Of a DNA stretch of 64,000 bases, positions 18,586-26,826 are shown in pieces. Source of the DNA: a gamma proteobacterium symbiont of Ctena orbiculata (GTDB taxonomy: Bacteria; Pseudomonadota; Gammaproteobacteria; Chromatiales; Chromatiaceae); contig QBVD01000046.1 in the NCBI GenBank assembly GCA_003058525.1, forward strand, positions 62,001-126,000, read 5' to 3'. Every line of letters starts with the position of its first letter. The stretch's first letter is position 1. Both the position numbers and the translations under genes were made by a program. The notes below the pieces were generated by a model, which saw only the letters and a list, made by a program, of their open reading frames with translations, did no database searches and had not been told where the DNA came from.

Positions 18586-18879
18586 AGGGCCTGTTAACAC
18601 TCATCCAATCGGCCCTGCTGGGATTATTTTTTCGTCCAGCAAGGCAGCATGAACGATGTGTAGCTGCTCTAGATGAGTGAATGCTAACGCCGCTGGGCGG
18701 AAAAATAGCCCCAGCCCTTCGGGTTGCGCCCCGAAGGAAGTGCCCTTGGGGTACCCCTGAAAAAGCGCCACTCTGCGTTACTCGTCGCTCATTTGGAATA
18801 ACCAAACCTCTCTCCTCGCGCCTTGATTGGCGCTTTTTCAGGGGCAACAGGGCCAATTGGATGAGTGTTAACAGGCCCT
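18586..18879. mobile_element. MITE-like element, copy 1 (294 bp)
   Basis: This non-coding element is bounded by terminal inverted repeats of about 32 bp. The left end starts AGGGCCTGTTAACACTCATC, and the right end is its reverse complement with one mismatch. Inside is a second 85-bp inverted structure (18757-18841) with ends CTGAAAAAGCGCC and GGCGCTTTTTCAG. TA flanks both outer ends, fitting a TA target duplication. It fills the whole gap between lpdA (stop at 18884) and the methyltransferase start (18580). Copy 2 at 53323-53588 is in the opposite orientation. No transposase is encoded; short open frames within it are not credible genes. Confidence 0.85.
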
Positions 18880-18883
18880 AAGT

Positions 18884-20611
18884 CTACTTCCGTTTCTTTG
18901 GTGGCAGCAGATCGGTAATCGTGCCTTCTGCCATCTCAGCGGCAAAACAGATGGTCTCATTCAGGGTTGGATGAGGATGTATGGTCAATCCGATATCCTC
19001 GGCATCGGCGCCCATCTCCAAGGCAAGCACGGTCTCACCGATCAATTCACCGGCATTGGGTCCGACAATACCCGCACCGAGAATGCGTTTCGTGTCCGGA
19101 TCGAAAAGCAGTTTTGTCAAACCCTCGTCGCGGCCGATTCCTAATGCACGTCCACTCGCAGCCCACGGGAAGGCACCCTTTTCATAGGCTACACCCTGGG
19201 CCTTGGCCTCGGTTTCTGTCAAGCCCATCCAGGCGACCTCCGGATCGGTATAGGCGACCGAGGGCACGGTCAAGGGATCGAAGCTGGCCGGCAACCCTGC
19301 GATGACCTCCGCCGCAACCTTGGCTTCATGGGTCGCTTTGTGGGCCAGCATGGGTTGGCCTACGACGTCACCTATGGCGTAGATATTCGGGACATTAGTC
19401 CGCATATGTTCGTCAACGGGGATAAAGCCAGCATCATCAACCGCTACACCCGCCGCTTCCGCATTGATCCTCTTACCGTTGGGAGTACGCCCGACAGCCA
19501 CCAAAACCCGATCATAGGTCTGTGGTTTCTCCGGCGCCTGCTTACCCTCGAAAGTCACCTTCAACCCGCTCTTCAGTGCCTGGATATCGATAACCTTGGT
19601 GCCCAACATGATCTGTCTGTAGCGTTTAGCGATTCGCTTTTGCAAAGGGCGCACCAGGTCGGGATCGCAACCCGGAATCAGTCCATTCTGCAGCTCAACC
19701 ACATCGATCTCGCTGCCTAGCGTGCTGTAGACTGTGGCCATTTCGAGCCCGATGATACCGCCACCAACCACCAACATGCGCTTCGGGATATCCGCCAGGG
19801 CCAGGGCGCCGGTCGAGTCGATCAGACGCGGATCGTCATTGGGAAATCCAGGGATCTGCACCGGACTGGAACCGCAGGCGATTATGGCATCGTTGAATCC
19901 GATAGAGAGTGAACCACTCGCTGACTTGACTGCAATCCTGTTCGGCGATTCAAAGCGGGCAACTCCATGCACCAGCTCCACCTTGCGCTGCTTGGCCAGC
20001 TGCTTCAGACCGCCGGTCAAGCGCTTCACGACCTTATCTTTGCCGGCGCGTAGCTTGTCCAGGTCGATTTTGGGTTTGCCGAAGGTGATCCCCATCTCAG
20101 CCATTTCTGCCGCTTCACTGACCACCTCAGCGGCATGAAGCAGAGCCTTTGAGGGTATGCATCCGACGTTCAGACAGACCCCACCCAAATCATCATAGCG
20201 TTCGATGAGAATCACTTTTTTGCCCAGGTCGGCAGCCCTGAAAGCTGCCGTATAACCACCCGGTCCGGCACCCAGCACAACAACATCGGCCAGCTTATCT
20301 GCACTGCCTCTGACCGCCTCTGAGACTGGCGCCTTGGTCGGTGATGGTTTTTCGTCCACTGAGTGGCCTTGAGACAACTCAAGCTTGAGGATTTTGCCAC
20401 CCACTGAGATTTTGTCACCCACCTTGACGTGCAGCTCCTTTACCACGCCTGCATATGGAGAAGGAATATCCATCGTTGCCTTATCACTCTCCAGAGTGAT
20501 GATTGAGTCTTCAGCTTCGATCTTATCTCCTACCGCAACCAATATCTCAATGATATCAACCTGCTCAAAATCGCCGATATCGGGAAGGGTAACCTCTACG
20601 ATGCCACTCAT
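18884..20611 (-). CDS. lpdA: dihydrolipoyl dehydrogenase (E3) with N-terminal lipoyl domain
   Basis: This flavoprotein re-oxidises dihydrolipoamide in the pyruvate dehydrogenase complex. Residues 1-80 form a lipoyl domain with the modified lysine in TLESDKATMDIPSPYAG. FAD-binding VVVLGAGPGGYTAAFRAADL follows, then the redox disulfide in GGVCLNVGCIPSK, an NAD-binding GGGIIGLEMATVYSTLGSE, and the C-terminal catalytic HPHPTLNE. At 575 residues it is about 100 longer than plain E3, because of the lipoyl domain. It belongs with aceE and aceF although two unrelated genes (20892-25081) lie between. Confidence 0.96.
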   Translation of the reverse strand: MSGIVEVTLPDIGDFEQVDIIEILVAVGDKIEAEDSIITLESDKATMDIPSPYAGVVKELHVKVGDKISVGGKILKLELSQGHSVDEKPSPTKAPVSEAVRGSADKLADVVVLGAGPGGYTAAFRAADLGKKVILIERYDDLGGVCLNVGCIPSKALLHAAEVVSEAAEMAEMGITFGKPKIDLDKLRAGKDKVVKRLTGGLKQLAKQRKVELVHGVARFESPNRIAVKSASGSLSIGFNDAIIACGSSPVQIPGFPNDDPRLIDSTGALALADIPKRMLVVGGGIIGLEMATVYSTLGSEIDVVELQNGLIPGCDPDLVRPLQKRIAKRYRQIMLGTKVIDIQALKSGLKVTFEGKQAPEKPQTYDRVLVAVGRTPNGKRINAEAAGVAVDDAGFIPVDEHMRTNVPNIYAIGDVVGQPMLAHKATHEAKVAAEVIAGLPASFDPLTVPSVAYTDPEVAWMGLTETEAKAQGVAYEKGAFPWAASGRALGIGRDEGLTKLLFDPDTKRILGAGIVGPNAGELIGETVLALEMGADAEDIGLTIHPHPTLNETICFAAEMAEGTITDLLPPKKRK

Positions 20612-20786
20612 GGACGCTCCTCAATCTATTGTTTTAACTATTCTAACCATTTATAGCATTTCTATATGGAGGAGCGTAGCCAAAGGACGGAATTTATTTG
20701 TGAATGGATGATGTTGACCCGGCAACCGAATTGAACATATTCAGGACATCAAGATGAGCCTAACCGATTGATCTATAAATGTCAGA

Positions 20787-20822
20787 TCGCCGTGTGCCTG
20801 CCCAAAGCAAGCCACACGGCGA
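20787..20822. terminator. hairpin downstream of the GGDEF-EAL gene
   Basis: A perfect 10-bp inverted repeat (TCGCCGTGTG / CACACGGCGA) with a 16-nt loop lies 70 bp past the GGDEF-EAL stop, in the 280-bp gap before lpdA. There is no T-run on either side, so termination is uncertain; it may stabilise the upstream mRNA end. Confidence 0.4.
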
Positions 20823-20891
20823 CTGAACATGATCTATTAAGTTGCCGGATTAATTGAGGGTGATTTCGATAAGGCCCGAATTCCGGCCAAA

Positions 20892-23800
20892 TCAGGTTGT
20901 ACCCGTGCTTCGCATATCCCTTTGCAGCCAGGCTGTCATATCGGCAGCCGACATCGGTCTTGCATAGTAGAAACCCTGTAGATTGCCACATCCGTTTTGC
21001 ACAAGAAATTCAGCCTGCGCCTTGGTCTCCACTCCCTCTGCAATCAATCCCAGGTTCAAACTGTCCGCCATGGCCACGATCGTCTTGACCAACTTTACAT
21101 CACCCGTATTCGCCGGCAGGTCACTGACAAACGAGCGATCGATTTTAAGGATATCTACAGGAAATCGCTTGAGGTAGCTCAGTGACGAGTAACCGGTGCC
21201 GAAGTCGTCAATCGAGAGATTGACACCAAGAGTTTTAAAGCTTGAAAGCCAGGTAATCGCCTCTTCGGTATCTCGCAACAGAAGGCTTTCGGTAATTTCC
21301 AGTGTCAGCATATCCGGATCCAGGTTTGATTCCTGCAGTATCTGCTGCAGATAACCGGCCTCCAAGCCGAGTTCACGCTGACGGCTGGATAGGTTAACCG
21401 CCAATCTAAGGTCGGAATGACCCGAGTTATGCCACCTGTTCAGTTGTTCGCATGCACCTTGCAGCACCCATTCACCGATCGGACCGATCAATCCGCTGTC
21501 TTCCGCCAACGGAATGAAAACACCGGGATTGACAATACCCCTGTGAGGATGATTCCAACGCAACAAAGCCTCTACGCTGACAATCTTTTCGAATTCAGCG
21601 TCAATAACCGGTTGATAATAGATCTCCAACTCACTACGTTGAACCGCAAGTCTTAAATCAAGTTCAAGCTGCTGCCGCTCCAGAGTTCGTTTTTGCATGG
21701 AGGCGGTAAAAAACTGATAGTTGTTCCTGCCACGATCCTTAGCCTGATACATTGCCATATCCGCATTTCGTAACAAAGAATCCGCATTCATCGCATCATC
21801 GGGAAAGATGGTAATACCAATACTGGCTCCGATGAAGATTTCACGTTCATAGAGCGTGAAGACCTTGGTTATTTTATCGATCACTTTAGTTGCGATATGG
21901 GCCACAGCATCCATATCACTCACATCCTGCAGCAATATGACGAATTCATCACCGCCAAATCGGGCGATTGTATCGGATTCCCTGACACAATCGCTGATAC
22001 GTTTAGCGACAAGCTGTAACAATTCATCGCCCATGACATGACCAAAGGTATCGTTAACCATCTTGAACTGGTCCAGATCGACAAACAGTATCGCCAGCTT
22101 CCACTGCTCTCTCAATGCTGATCCTATGGCCTGATCCAGTCGATCTGAAAACAGGGAACGGTTCGGTAAACCCGTCAAGGCATCATAGTTCGCCTGATAA
22201 AGTATCTGCTCCTCATTCTCTTTATGCTTGGAGATATCCGAAAATACCGCCACATATTCTTTTGCAATACCCTGATCATCGGGTATTGCCGCTATCGACA
22301 GCCATTCCGGATAAACACTACCGTCCTTGCGTCGGTTCCAGATCTCGCCGGACCAGTAGCGCTTATGCAGCACCGAATCCCAGAGTTCCTCATAAAAACC
22401 ATCTTCATGTCTGCCGGAACTGAGAATACTTGGTGACTGGCCGATTACCTCTTCAGGGGAGTAACCCGTTATCCGGGTGAAAGAGGGATTGACGGTCTTT
22501 ATCAGATTGTCGGCATCGGTGACCATGATGCCTTCCTGGGTCGTATCGAAGACCGTAGCATTCATACGCAATTGATCTTCAGCACGTTTTTGTGCGGTAA
22601 CATCCTCTTTCACAGCGATGAAGTGGGTAATCTGCCCCCTGTCGTCACGCAGTGGTGAAATCGAAGCCGACTCCCAGTAGATGGACCCGTCCTTACGCTT
22701 GTTGTGGAATATGCCGCGCCACTCCCTGCCTGCCAGCAGGGAATCCCACATCGCCTTATACTCTTCCTTGGTCTTGTCACCACTCTTGAGTATTCGTGGA
22801 TTCTTGCCTACAACCTCCTCCGCACTGTAACCTGACACCTTTTCGAAACGTGGATTGACATACTCGATACCACCATTGATATCGGTGATCATCACCGATG
22901 TGGGACTCTGCTCCAACACCCTGCCGAGTTTTCTCAAATCGACTTCAGCCTGTTTCGATTCAGTGACATCACTTCTGACACAGACAATGCCGCCCTCATT
23001 GGTATAACTGTTACTCGCCAGATACCAGGCGCCATTATCGATCTGCTCCAGGTACTGCCCCATTGGCATCGACTCAACTATCGACTCACCTTCGAGGCTT
23101 AGATTCTTGATGCGGTTCCCCGTAACCGATTGCAGAGCATCGATATTGACACCCTCCTTGATCCATCCCTTCAACCAGGAATAAAACTCGCCAAAGCGAC
23201 GATTGTGCAATACCAGACGGCCCTCTGCATCGAACAGGGCAAATGCTTCTGAGAGATTATCCACAGCGTCATGTAACCGGAACCATGCGCGACTAACCTC
23301 AAGGTTGGCATTCTGTAAACGCCTTATCAATTGCCAAAGACTCAATAGCAATATGATCACAAACACGGACAGGGCCATGATCAGGCGTCTTTTTTTAGTT
23401 GTTTCGTCAACCCGGTTTTGCTCATACCTCGAGTGAACATGTTCGAAATACTCCTGGCTCGGTACAGCCAGGTAGCGTGTTTTCAAGGCCCCGAGGTTGG
23501 TCAGATCCACGATATTTGAGTCTATATGAAAGAGTACCTGATCGAATTTCTGCTTGTTTTCAGGTGAAAATATTTCATAACTTTTAAGTTGCTTTAGCGT
23601 TGAAACGATATCATCCAATTGCGAGTCGGTATAGAAAAGATCGTAGGCTAAAAGGGAGTTGAGCAGTTCCAGTACATCCTGATAGACCAGGGGATCCACA
23701 GATTTCAACTCTTGCGCGACGATGGGCAGGTAGTGTATGCCGTTACGCACCACCGCTGCCTGGAATTTTATCTTTTCGATGATGGCCAGTTTCTCATCCA

Positions 23801-24125
23801 TGCCCTGCCAGTATCGGTCCGTTAGACTAGACAGTACGCGATCATCCACTTCTGTCACTTTAGCGACGATCTGCTGTCGTAAATCCCTTAAACGGTTAGT
23901 GGTGCGTACCAACGGATCGTATTGATTCAACAGAAAAGAGGTGATCTTGAGAACGTCTCGGTCAAGACGTGCATCCATCTCTTTTAACTGGAGCAGATTA
24001 TGTGAAAGTTCAGCGTAATTCTCGGATTTATCATCCCAATAGACCACCAACAACAGAATCAAGGCAATACAAAGCGAGACAAGCAGGAGGCTGCGTTTGC
24101 TGTACATTTGTTTTAGCATACTCAT
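20892..24125 (-). CDS. membrane sensor diguanylate cyclase/phosphodiesterase (DAHL-PAS-PAS-PAS-GGDEF-EAL)
   Basis: This 1077-residue c-di-GMP signalling protein begins with a transmembrane helix (LLLVSLCIALILLLVVYW). A ~220-residue periplasmic, all-helical DAHL-type sensor domain follows, then a second helix (LIMALSVFVIILLLSLWQLI, ~255-272). In the cytoplasm there are three PAS folds (~285-390, 405-520, 525-650), a GGDEF domain with intact RFGGDEFVILL, and an EAL domain with SVEALLRWNHP. Later EAL residues (ITESLLLRD, DDFGTGYSSLSYL, KIDRSFV) are also intact. Both activities may be functional. Its start overlaps the stop of the cytochrome c peroxidase gene by 4 bp, a strong hint of coupled function. 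Confidence 0.92.
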   Translation of the reverse strand: MSMLKQMYSKRSLLLVSLCIALILLLVVYWDDKSENYAELSHNLLQLKEMDARLDRDVLKITSFLLNQYDPLVRTTNRLRDLRQQIVAKVTEVDDRVLSSLTDRYWQGMDEKLAIIEKIKFQAAVVRNGIHYLPIVAQELKSVDPLVYQDVLELLNSLLAYDLFYTDSQLDDIVSTLKQLKSYEIFSPENKQKFDQVLFHIDSNIVDLTNLGALKTRYLAVPSQEYFEHVHSRYEQNRVDETTKKRRLIMALSVFVIILLLSLWQLIRRLQNANLEVSRAWFRLHDAVDNLSEAFALFDAEGRLVLHNRRFGEFYSWLKGWIKEGVNIDALQSVTGNRIKNLSLEGESIVESMPMGQYLEQIDNGAWYLASNSYTNEGGIVCVRSDVTESKQAEVDLRKLGRVLEQSPTSVMITDINGGIEYVNPRFEKVSGYSAEEVVGKNPRILKSGDKTKEEYKAMWDSLLAGREWRGIFHNKRKDGSIYWESASISPLRDDRGQITHFIAVKEDVTAQKRAEDQLRMNATVFDTTQEGIMVTDADNLIKTVNPSFTRITGYSPEEVIGQSPSILSSGRHEDGFYEELWDSVLHKRYWSGEIWNRRKDGSVYPEWLSIAAIPDDQGIAKEYVAVFSDISKHKENEEQILYQANYDALTGLPNRSLFSDRLDQAIGSALREQWKLAILFVDLDQFKMVNDTFGHVMGDELLQLVAKRISDCVRESDTIARFGGDEFVILLQDVSDMDAVAHIATKVIDKITKVFTLYEREIFIGASIGITIFPDDAMNADSLLRNADMAMYQAKDRGRNNYQFFTASMQKRTLERQQLELDLRLAVQRSELEIYYQPVIDAEFEKIVSVEALLRWNHPHRGIVNPGVFIPLAEDSGLIGPIGEWVLQGACEQLNRWHNSGHSDLRLAVNLSSRQRELGLEAGYLQQILQESNLDPDMLTLEITESLLLRDTEEAITWLSSFKTLGVNLSIDDFGTGYSSLSYLKRFPVDILKIDRSFVSDLPANTGDVKLVKTIVAMADSLNLGLIAEGVETKAQAEFLVQNGCGNLQGFYYARPMSAADMTAWLQRDMRSTGTT

Positions 24126-25081
24126 GGTTTCAGCCTGACATGCTCTCCGACCAACGTGTGGAGGAACGCAGCAATATCATCGATATCGCTTTCCGGCAGA
24201 TCGCGCCCCAATTGGTAACGACCCATGATCCTTATCGCACCTTGCAGGGTTGTTTGCGATCCATCGTGAAAATAGGGTGGGTTGATTGCCGCCAGGCGTA
24301 AACTGGGTACTTTGAAATAGTGCTTGTCTTCGTCCTGTTTGGTGACATTATATCGTCCCAGATCAGGTTCCGTGATCCCGCCATGCCGATCCTTGAAATA
24401 GTCTCCCTTCGCACCCATGACACCGAACATATTGCCACCCACATTGTCGCCCTGATGGCAGCTGATGCAGCCGTAGCTTTTAAACAGGCGGTAACCGCGT
24501 AATTCCCTTTCGGTAAGCGCTCCCTCTTCTCCCTTGAGCCATCGATCGAAGCGTGAGTTGACTGTCACTAAAGAGCGTTCAAAGGCTGCGATGGCAACAA
24601 CGATATTCTCCCCGCTGATACCATCATGAAAAAGCTCTTCAAATTTTTCCACCGTGGATGGATCCTTGCGTAACTTGGATATAACCTCCTCCCAGTTGGA
24701 GCTCATTTCAATAGGATTATGGACCGGACCGGCCGCCTGCTCTTCCAGCGTCAGAGCCCGGCCATCCCAGAATTGAACGAAGTTGTATCGGGTGTTGTAG
24801 ACCGTGGGTGCCTTGATACCCCCAACGTTACCCCCTACGCCAACAGAGTTCTTTTTGCGATCGGTCCCACCAGTCGAGAGAACATGACAACTGGAGCAAC
24901 TGATGCTGTTATCCTGCGATAGCCTGACATCATGAAATAGCTGATCCCCAAGGGACACCAGCCTCGGATCCAGATTGCGCTCGATTGTCAATGGCCCTAT
25001 GGGCTCATTCTTCAATCCTGCAGCACTGGCAAAAGATATTACCAACCAAAATAATAGCAGTGTTTTCAACAGGTTATTCAT
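24122..25081 (-). CDS. dihaem cytochrome c peroxidase (MauG/CCP family)
   Basis: This 319-residue periplasmic protein has a signal peptide (MNNLLKTLLLFWLVISFASA) and two CxxCH haem c sites, C62-C65-H66 (CSSCH) and C205-C208-H209 (CISCH). It also has the family features QFWDGRALTLEEQAAGPV and a late YFHDGS that precede the electron-transfer region. It probably reduces hydrogen peroxide using electrons from small c-type cytochromes; a MauG-like oxidation role is possible. It overlaps the sensor GGDEF-EAL gene downstream and lies 293 bp downstream of aceF. Confidence 0.92.
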   Translation of the reverse strand: MNNLLKTLLLFWLVISFASAAGLKNEPIGPLTIERNLDPRLVSLGDQLFHDVRLSQDNSISCSSCHVLSTGGTDRKKNSVGVGGNVGGIKAPTVYNTRYNFVQFWDGRALTLEEQAAGPVHNPIEMSSNWEEVISKLRKDPSTVEKFEELFHDGISGENIVVAIAAFERSLVTVNSRFDRWLKGEEGALTERELRGYRLFKSYGCISCHQGDNVGGNMFGVMGAKGDYFKDRHGGITEPDLGRYNVTKQDEDKHYFKVPSLRLAAINPPYFHDGSQTTLQGAIRIMGRYQLGRDLPESDIDDIAAFLHTLVGEHVRLKP

Positions 25082-25373
25082 ACATCATTGATGCTATGAG
25101 CGACTATATTTGACATCCCTGAAGAAAAAGTCGTCTGTAGCTGGGTAGTGCAATGCTTACTACACTATGTTAGCGGTCTCTCTTTGGCTAACTTTAAGTA
25201 CAGAGAATCAGATAATCTATAAGCATAGGATGAACTACAACACATAATCCCAAAGGACAATTGTGCTTGCACCCTTAAATTGATGAAATATGTTAACTTT
25301 TTTGAGCTGTGTCAATTTGGACCGGTAAAAAAAGGCATGCGAACCGTACTTTGTCCGGGTTGATCACTGAAAA
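25082..25373. other. gap between aceF and the peroxidase gene
   Basis: This 292-bp gap separates the aceF stop from the peroxidase gene. It is AT-rich (for example TTAACTTTTTTGAGC) and probably holds the promoter for the peroxidase/GGDEF-EAL pair on the minus strand. No clear hairpin terminator or gene is seen. Confidence 0.45.
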
Positions 25374-26720
25374 TCAGAGCAACAAATGACGAATATCACC
25401 CAAAAGGGAAGAGAGATAGGTGGTAAACCTGACGCCATCAGCACCATCGATTACCCGATGATCATAGGAGAGTGAAAGCGGCAACATCAATCGTGGCTGG
25501 AAGGTCTCCCCGTCCCACACAGGCCGCATACTACTGCGGGAGACACCGAGTATTGCCACTTCCGGGGCGTTCACTATGGGAGTAAAGGCAGTACCGCCTA
25601 TCCCGCCAAGACTGGAGATCGAGAAACATCCGCCTTGCATATCCGCCGGCGCTAACTTGCCTGCCCGCGCCTTTTCACTGACGCTCATCAACTCTGCTGC
25701 AAGCTGGAAGACACCTTTTTGATCGACATCACGTACGACCGGTACGACCAGCCCATTGGGCGTATCCACCGCGACACCGATATGAATGTATTTCCTATAT
25801 ATCAAGGATTCGCCATCTGCCGACAGGGCAGCATTGAACATCGGCAACTGGTTAAGCGCTGCGGCGACCGCCTTCATCAGAAACGGCATCAGGGTGAGCC
25901 GAACGGACTGCCGGGATGCAGCCTCTTTTTGCGTTTGTCTGAATGCCTCGAGATCGGTGATATCAGCCTCGTCAAACTGGGTCACATGCGGTACGGTCAG
26001 CCAGCAACGATGAAGATGGGCTCCGCTGATTTTCCTGATGCGGTTTAACGCTGTTGCCTCAACCTCACCAAAGCGGCTGTAATCCACTTCCGGCCCCACC
26101 GGCATTTCAAAGGGCGACCTGGATGCGGCTGCCCCTTCGCCCTGCCGCAATGAGCGTTTAATGAACCTCTGAATATCCTCTTTCAGGATTCTATCTTTTG
26201 GACCGCTTCCCTTAATCAATGAGAGATCAACACCCAATTCACGGGCAAATCGGCGTACCGATGGGCTTGCATGAGGGGTGCCCTGTCCACCGCTCTCAAC
26301 GAATCCGGCTGGAACGGGCGGTACGCGGGCCTCTTTCTCACCTGGCAGTCGCTGTGGCTGCTCAGATGCTGAAGCAGACGCTTCATTTGGCGCCGGGGCC
26401 GGCGCTTGTACTGTCTCAACCTCCTCTGCCGCCGGTGCGGGGGTAGTTACCGGTTCACTCTCTCCTTTCTGTTGGCTGGTTTCAACCTCAAGAACGACTA
26501 TCCTGTCTCCTTCTTTGACACGATCACCAACCTTGACCAACAGGCGTTTGACCTCCCCGGTGTGGGGGGATGGAATCTCCATCGTAGCCTTGTCACTTTC
26601 AAGGGTCAGCAGAGACTCCTCGAGCGTGACTCGATCACCCTCTGAAACCAGAATCTCGATAATCTCGACCGAGTCGAAATCACCTATATCAGGTATCAGT
26701 ACATCTGTCGTATTACCCAC
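25374..26720 (-). CDS. aceF: pyruvate dehydrogenase E2, dihydrolipoyllysine acetyltransferase
   Basis: This is the core of the pyruvate dehydrogenase complex. The 448-residue product has one N-terminal lipoyl domain (TLESDKATMEIPSPHTG, modified lysine) and an alanine/proline/glutamate-rich linker (~80-145). A peripheral-subunit binding domain follows (SPSVRRFARELGVDLSLIKG). The acyltransferase domain ends in SYDHRVIDGADG with the catalytic histidine and aspartate. A single lipoyl domain on E2 is compensated by the one on E3. It lies 106 bp downstream of aceE, same strand. Confidence 0.95.
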   Translation of the reverse strand: MGNTTDVLIPDIGDFDSVEIIEILVSEGDRVTLEESLLTLESDKATMEIPSPHTGEVKRLLVKVGDRVKEGDRIVVLEVETSQQKGESEPVTTPAPAAEEVETVQAPAPAPNEASASASEQPQRLPGEKEARVPPVPAGFVESGGQGTPHASPSVRRFARELGVDLSLIKGSGPKDRILKEDIQRFIKRSLRQGEGAAASRSPFEMPVGPEVDYSRFGEVEATALNRIRKISGAHLHRCWLTVPHVTQFDEADITDLEAFRQTQKEAASRQSVRLTLMPFLMKAVAAALNQLPMFNAALSADGESLIYRKYIHIGVAVDTPNGLVVPVVRDVDQKGVFQLAAELMSVSEKARAGKLAPADMQGGCFSISSLGGIGGTAFTPIVNAPEVAILGVSRSSMRPVWDGETFQPRLMLPLSLSYDHRVIDGADGVRFTTYLSSLLGDIRHLLL

Positions 26721-26826
26721 GTCTTATCCTCTTTGCCGATCAGGCATAATCTGTTTCATTCAAACTAATCGCCGCCTTAGCTCACCGCAGTTTCGGCTGG
26801 CTACAGCAGTGTCCTTGGTCAACTCA

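Noticed and set aside
18584-18856. 90-codon frame inside MITE copy 1
   Set aside because: It lies within the repeat and covers its terminal and internal inverted repeats; the same kind of frame appears in copy 2. It is not a credible gene.
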